Below are positions 5,350 through 8,291 of a stretch of DNA of 8,291 nucleotides, piece after piece (position 1 is the stretch's first letter; the number at the start of each line of letters is the position of its first letter). A model generated the notes under the pieces. That model was not told where the DNA came from and searched no databases. It saw only the letters and a program-made list of their open reading frames with translations. Source of the stretch: Propionivibrio sp. Lineage in GTDB: Bacteria > Pseudomonadota > Gammaproteobacteria > Burkholderiales > Rhodocyclaceae. The DNA is taken from assembly GCA_003249625.1 (NCBI GenBank), contig QKII01000167.1, forward strand, positions 1 through 8,291, read 5' to 3'. The translations under genes were made by a program, and so were the position numbers.

Positions 5350-6390
5350 ATGAACGCAACCGACTGGACACCCTCCGCCACCCGTTACGATACGATGCCC
5401 TACCGGCGTGCCGGCCACAGTGGCCTGAAGCTGCCAGCGCTCTCATTTGGCATGTGGCACAACTTTGGCCAGAGTGCCGATCCGACTAATACCCGGACGT
5501 TGCTGCGGCGTGCCTTCGATCTCGGAATCACCCACTTCGACCTGGCCAACAACTACGGCCCCCCGCCCGGTGCGGCCGAGGAACTGTTCGGCCGGATACT
5601 CGCCAGCGATTTTGCCCCGCACCGTGACGAATTGATCGTTTCCACCAAGGCCGGTTACCTGATGTGGCCCGGCCCTTACGGCATTGACGGATCGCGCAAG
5701 CACCTGCTGGCCAGCCTCGACCAGAGCCTGAAACGCATGAAGCTCGATTACGTCGATATTTTCTACTCGCACCGCTACGACCCGGACACACCGCTCGAAG
5801 AAACCATGGGCGCGCTGGCTACCGCCGTAAAACAGGGCAAGGCGCTGTACGTCGGTATTTCGTCCTATTCGGCGAAGAAGACCCGCGAAGCCGCGGCAAT
5901 CCTCAAGCGCATGGGCGTACCCTGCGTGTTGCACCAACCTTCCTACTCGCTGCTCAACAGGTGGATCGAGGAAGACCTGCTCGACACGCTGCGCGACGAG
6001 GCGATCGGTTGCATCGTTTTTTCGCCGCTGGCGCAGGGACTGCTGACCGGCAAGTACCTCGCTGGCATCCCAGTCGATTCGCGCAAGGCCAGTGGCGCCG
6101 CATCATTTCGCGACAACTACCTCGAACCAGCAACACTGGAACGTATTCGCCCACTGATGGAAATTGCCGAATGGCGGGGACAAACGCTGGCGCAGATGGC
6201 GCTGGCCTGGGTGCTGCGCCAGCCACAGGTCACATCGGCGCTGATCGGCGCCAGCCGCATCAGCCAACTGGAAGAGAATGTCGCGGCGTTACAACGGCTC
6301 GACTTCTCCCCCGAGGAGCTGGCCGAAATCGACCGTTGGGCGGGCGACGCCAACCTGAACATCTGGGCGGCGTCAAGCAACGCGGGGTAA
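5350..6390 (+). CDS. yghZ: YghZ-type aldo-keto reductase (AKR14; L-glyceraldehyde 3-phosphate/methylglyoxal reductase)
   Basis: A 346-residue NADPH-dependent aldo-keto reductase, the same length as E. coli YghZ (Gpr) and alike along its whole length. Shared blocks include GLKLPALSFGMWHNFG (25-40), FDLGITHFDLANNYGPPPG, ISTKAGY/VSTKAGY, MWPGPYG, SRK.LLASLDQSLKRM, DYVDIFYSHR, GKALYVGISSYS, FSPLAQGLLTGKYL and SALIGASR..QLEENV. The catalytic tetrad is complete: D64, Y69, K100 and H141. YghZ reduces L-glyceraldehyde 3-phosphate and methylglyoxal, turning toxic carbonyls into alcohols. AAGGA lies 5-6 bases before the ATG. It is the second gene after the iron alcohol dehydrogenase, 102 bp downstream with a stem-loop between. 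It ends convergently 3 bp from the MarR gene's stop with no clear terminator. The family call is very firm. Confidence 0.94.
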   Translation: MNATDWTPSATRYDTMPYRRAGHSGLKLPALSFGMWHNFGQSADPTNTRTLLRRAFDLGITHFDLANNYGPPPGAAEELFGRILASDFAPHRDELIVSTKAGYLMWPGPYGIDGSRKHLLASLDQSLKRMKLDYVDIFYSHRYDPDTPLEETMGALATAVKQGKALYVGISSYSAKKTREAAAILKRMGVPCVLHQPSYSLLNRWIEEDLLDTLRDEAIGCIVFSPLAQGLLTGKYLAGIPVDSRKASGAASFRDNYLEPATLERIRPLMEIAEWRGQTLAQMALAWVLRQPQVTSALIGASRISQLEENVAALQRLDFSPEELAEIDRWAGDANLNIWAASSNAG

Positions 6391-6393
6391 TCG

Positions 6394-6882
6394 CTACGGA
6401 AGTTCGCGCACCGGCACCGCCTCGCCCGCCTGTGCCGGATGCAACTCCAGCGCATCGGCGAGGTTCGACTTCACCGCTTGGAGGAGGTCGGTAAGAATTC
6501 GCTGCTGTTCGTCCGACAAGTCGCGAAGCATTTCCTCGCGGGCATGCAAGACGACGCTCTCGATTTCGACCAGGAGTTGCCGCGCCTGTTCGGTGAGGTG
6601 AATGCTCCACAGGCGGCGATCGCCAGGAATCGGCCGCCGCTCGATCCATCCGTTTTTCTCAACCTGGTCGATCAGCCGGCCTGCGGTGGATTTCTCGATT
6701 TCCAACTCGTGCGAGATCTGCGACTGCGACACCCCTTCGTGATTGGACAGAATCGCCAGGACCGACCACTGCGCGCGTGAAAGCCCCAACGGCTGCAAGC
6801 GACGATCGATCAGCTTGCGCAGCAGTCGCGCGGAATCGGTGAGAAGAAAACCGGCCCCCCGGTGGGAGTCATGGATGATCAT
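6394..6882 (-). CDS. MarR-family transcriptional regulator
   Basis: A 162-residue dimeric winged-helix regulator. Helices for dimerisation are at both ends (about 12-30 and 105-148). The DNA-binding core is LSRAQWSVLAIL (34-45), SQSQISHELEIEKSTAGRLIDQVEKNGWIERR (52-83) and a wing PIPGDRRLWSIHLT (84-97) with the conserved aspartate-arginine pair D88/R90. This is the usual MarR/SlyA arrangement and length. The start at 6882 is chosen because GAGG lies 8 bases upstream and the family begins near this point; an extension to 6942 adds 20 residues across a palindrome-rich stretch. MarR proteins usually repress their own gene and a divergent neighbour, here the DUF4914 gene, and release DNA on binding small aromatic or oxidised ligands. 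The ligand cannot be told from sequence. Confidence 0.9.
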   Translation of the reverse strand: MIIHDSHRGAGFLLTDSARLLRKLIDRRLQPLGLSRAQWSVLAILSNHEGVSQSQISHELEIEKSTAGRLIDQVEKNGWIERRPIPGDRRLWSIHLTEQARQLLVEIESVVLHAREEMLRDLSDEQQRILTDLLQAVKSNLADALELHPAQAGEAVPVRELP

Positions 6883-6914
6883 CGATGAAGCCTCGTTTTT
6901 GGACGCGCAATGAT

Positions 6915-6926
6915 AGGTCCGGACCT
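6915..6926. promoter_or_regulatory. Perfect 12-bp palindrome near marR promoter, candidate operator
   Basis: AGGTCCGGACCT is a perfect palindrome lying between the proposed -10 and -35 of the marR gene, 33-44 bases before its start codon. This is where a self-repressing MarR protein would bind. A chance G+C-rich palindrome is possible. Confidence 0.3.
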
Positions 6927-6939
6927 CGCGGTTTGCCAG

Positions 6940-6960
6940 CATTGATGCGCGAAATCAATG
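6940..6960. promoter_or_regulatory. CATTGAT/ATCAATG inverted repeat, candidate MarR operator
   Basis: Perfect 7-bp arms (CATTGAT at 6940-6946, ATCAATG at 6954-6960) are separated by 7 bases. The 14-bp centre-to-centre distance is more than one helical turn. The site is directly upstream of the proposed marR -35. The A+T-rich arms of this kind resemble MarR-type boxes better than the G+C-rich palindrome nearby. Confidence 0.4.
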
Positions 6961-7023
6961 TCATTCGGCCACCCCGGCCCCCTTGGATCTGCATTTTCGT
7001 CATTTTAGTTGCGTTGCTTACTA

Positions 7024-7041
7024 TTGCCATTCTTATGGTAA
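7024..7041. promoter_or_regulatory. TTGCCAT-TCTT-ATGGTAA imperfect dyad, candidate operator for the DUF4914 gene
   Basis: The two 7-base arms match at six of seven positions around a 4-base centre, giving an 18-bp element of typical MarR box size. It lies 115-132 bases before the DUF4914 ATG, among the A+T-rich bases where that gene's promoter must be. It does not share an obvious half-site with the 6940-6960 dyad. Confidence 0.3.
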
Positions 7042-7141
7042 CCTATCGCACCGTGAAAAGCGCAACCATCCATCGCCGGCACACTCGGGCCCGACCCCCT
7101 TCCCCCAATTTTTCCTCTGGCTTCCCCCTCTTTCCCTTTCC

Positions 7142-7146
7142 AGGAG
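7142..7146 (+). promoter_or_regulatory. Ribosome binding site of the DUF4914 gene after a 47-base pyrimidine tract
   Basis: AGGAG stands 9 bases before the ATG at 7156. It is immediately preceded by 7094-7140, in which 43 of 47 bases are C or T, leaving an unstructured leader. This fixes the start codon. Confidence 0.7.
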
Positions 7147-7155
7147 TCTTTGACC

Positions 7156-8291
7156 ATGCAACGCGTAGATATCGGTTTTCAGATACCCCAGTCCGTTCAG
7201 GAAATTCTGGCGGCCTGTCCCAAATACACCGTAGCCTCCAACCGCCAGCAATTGTTCGAACTGGCCACCCGCGACGCTGTAAACGGCGTGCATGAAGTCG
7301 CCTACGATGTACCCGGCCAGGGCCGCGTGGTGGAGGCGACCGTCTGCCGTGTGAAGAACGGCATCGCCGCCAACTATGTCGATCCGTACATGCGTCGCCG
7401 CGACCCGGAGTGCATGCTGATCGCCGACGACCAGCCGACCGACAAGCTGCGTTTCGAGGACGAGTTCGGCGAATCCTTCGAGGCGTTGCGGGCCGAAACT
7501 TTCGCCTGGCTGAAAACCCAGGAACTCGCGCTGTTTCCGTTCATCGCCGGCGCCCCCGGCATCGGCGCCGACGCACTGGTCGTGGCGCCGGCCAATGCCG
7601 GTTTCTTCGCGCTCGGACTCGCCCTGTTGCAAGGCATCCTTGATCAGAATGAAATATCGCCGGATTTCGATCCGAAAGCGGTGATCTTCGTCGCACCGCC
7701 GTTCCGCCACACGCATTTCAAGGGCAAGCAAATGGTGGTACATAACCGCCGCCCGGGCCGGCACGAGCTGTTCAGCTACAACCTGTACCCCGGCCCGAGC
7801 GCCAAGAAGGGCATCTACGGTGTGTTGCTGACCCTTGGCGAGCGCGAGGACTGGCTGACAGCGCACTGCTCGGCGGTGCAGGTCATCACGCCCTACGCCA
7901 ACAAGCTGTGCATCATGCACGAGGGCGCCAGCGGCGGCGGCAAGAGCGAGTTGCTGGAGCAGGTACATCGCCAGTCCGATGGCGGCCTGCTGCTCGGGGT
8001 CAATACGGTCTCGGGCGAGCGCCGCACGCTGGTGTTGCCGGCCAACTGCGAGCTGCGTCCCGTCACCGACGACATGGCACTATGCCATCCTTCACTGGCG
8101 CGCAACGACGGACGTCTGGCGCTGATGGACGCCGAACAGGGCTGGTTCGTGCGTGTCAATCACATCACCGACTACGGCACCGACCCAAATCTGGAACGGA
8201 TGACGATTCATCCGGCCGAACCACTGCTGTTCCTCAACATCGCCGCGCAGCCGGGCAGCACCGCGCTGATCTGGGAACACATCGAGGATGC
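7156..8291 (+). CDS. DUF4914 family P-loop protein (3' end outside window)
   Basis: The first 378 residues of a larger cytoplasmic protein, open to the window edge. From memory of the family (roughly 600 residues) more than half is present. Recognisable blocks are YDVPGQGRVVEATV (50-63), NGIAANYVDPYMRRRDPECM (68-87), DDQPTDKLRF, PANAGFFALGLALLQGI (145-161), APPFRHTHFKGKQMVVHNR (180-198), FSYNLYPGPSAKKGIYGVLL (206-225), HCSAVQVITPY, PVTDDMALCHPSL (302-314) and MDAEQGWFVRVNHITDYGTDP. GASGGGKS (257-264) followed by E is a Walker A loop, like the G-x-SGxGKSE loop of HPr kinase and the PEP carboxykinase loop. D305/D306 in PVTDDMA could be the metal-binding acidic pair. A nucleotide-dependent kinase-like role is therefore inference; no function is known to me. 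Start chosen by AGGAG 9 bases upstream. It is divergent from marR. Confidence 0.85.
   Translation, partial: MQRVDIGFQIPQSVQEILAACPKYTVASNRQQLFELATRDAVNGVHEVAYDVPGQGRVVEATVCRVKNGIAANYVDPYMRRRDPECMLIADDQPTDKLRFEDEFGESFEALRAETFAWLKTQELALFPFIAGAPGIGADALVVAPANAGFFALGLALLQGILDQNEISPDFDPKAVIFVAPPFRHTHFKGKQMVVHNRRPGRHELFSYNLYPGPSAKKGIYGVLLTLGEREDWLTAHCSAVQVITPYANKLCIMHEGASGGGKSELLEQVHRQSDGGLLLGVNTVSGERRTLVLPANCELRPVTDDMALCHPSLARNDGRLALMDAEQGWFVRVNHITDYGTDPNLERMTIHPAEPLLFLNIAAQPGSTALIWEHIED

Larger units (their letters stand above)
6883..7155. promoter_or_regulatory. Divergent MarR/DUF4914 control region with several palindromes
   Basis: This 273-bp non-coding spacer must hold both promoters. On the minus strand TATCAT (6915-6910) is a good -10 for marR, with only a weak -35 (TGGCAA, 6938-6933) 17 bp away. 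Palindromes occur at 6915-6926, 6940-6960, 7024-7041 and 7084-7093. I could not place a convincing -35/-10 pair for the rightward gene; TTGCTT/TTGCGT and TATGGT (7034-7039) elements exist at non-ideal spacing. The final 47 bases before the ribosome site are almost pure pyrimidine. Confidence 0.5.

Noticed and set aside
7033..7968. 311-codon open frame on the minus strand opposite the DUF4914 gene
   Set aside because: It is antisense to a strongly recognisable gene with a good ribosome site. The translation shows no family pattern, and long antisense open frames are common in G+C-rich DNA.
1..8291. Search for tRNA, rRNA, CRISPR arrays, insertion sequences or att sites
   Set aside because: No tRNA-like cloverleaf, spaced direct-repeat array, transposase or integrase coding sequence, or paired terminal repeats could be seen by eye.

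Overview
The window is about 62% G+C over most of its length. It carries dense proteobacterial genes with clear Shine-Dalgarno sites. Several products resemble named gammaproteobacterial proteins (YqaA, GhrA, YqhC, YghZ, Haemophilus HI0607). The G+C content and overall mix suggest a betaproteobacterium, perhaps of the Rhodocyclales. That placement is inference; there is no rRNA or other marker gene here.

Layout. At 1-147 is the 3' end of a 4-oxalocrotonate tautomerase-like gene. It is followed by an A+T-richer stretch (about 148-770) holding a small STAS/SpoIIAA-like gene (287-694). Next come yqaA (773-1213, DedA/VTT-type membrane protein) and ghrA (1230-2153, glyoxylate/hydroxypyruvate reductase), 16 bp apart. 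ghrA meets, tail to tail with a 7-bp overlap, a minus-strand pair: a shikimate dehydrogenase-like gene of the HI0607 (SDH-L) type (2147-2968), transcribed after a yqhC-type AraC regulator (2985-3862). The regulator appears to have a one-base deletion near its 5' end. Divergently across about 200 bp lie an iron-dependent alcohol dehydrogenase (4066-5247) and a YghZ/AKR14-type aldo-keto reductase (5350-6390), separated by a strong stem-loop. A MarR-family repressor (6394-6882, minus) follows. Divergent from it is a DUF4914-type P-loop protein (7156 to the window end, 3' truncated).

How the genes fit together. The centre resembles the E. coli yqhC-yqhD-dkgA aldehyde-response locus: an aldehyde-responsive AraC activator facing a metal alcohol dehydrogenase and an aldo-keto reductase. 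The two enzymes belong to other branches of their families than in E. coli, and an SDH-L gene is placed behind the regulator. With ghrA alongside, the block looks like a reductive clearance system for small reactive carbonyls (glyoxal, methylglyoxal, glyoxylate, hydroxypyruvate); this is inference from family and order. The right end is a separate MarR/DUF4914 unit whose 273-bp divergent spacer contains several palindromes. The least understood gene is the DUF4914 protein: its P-loop resembles that of HPr kinase/PEP carboxykinase, and I know of no assigned function.
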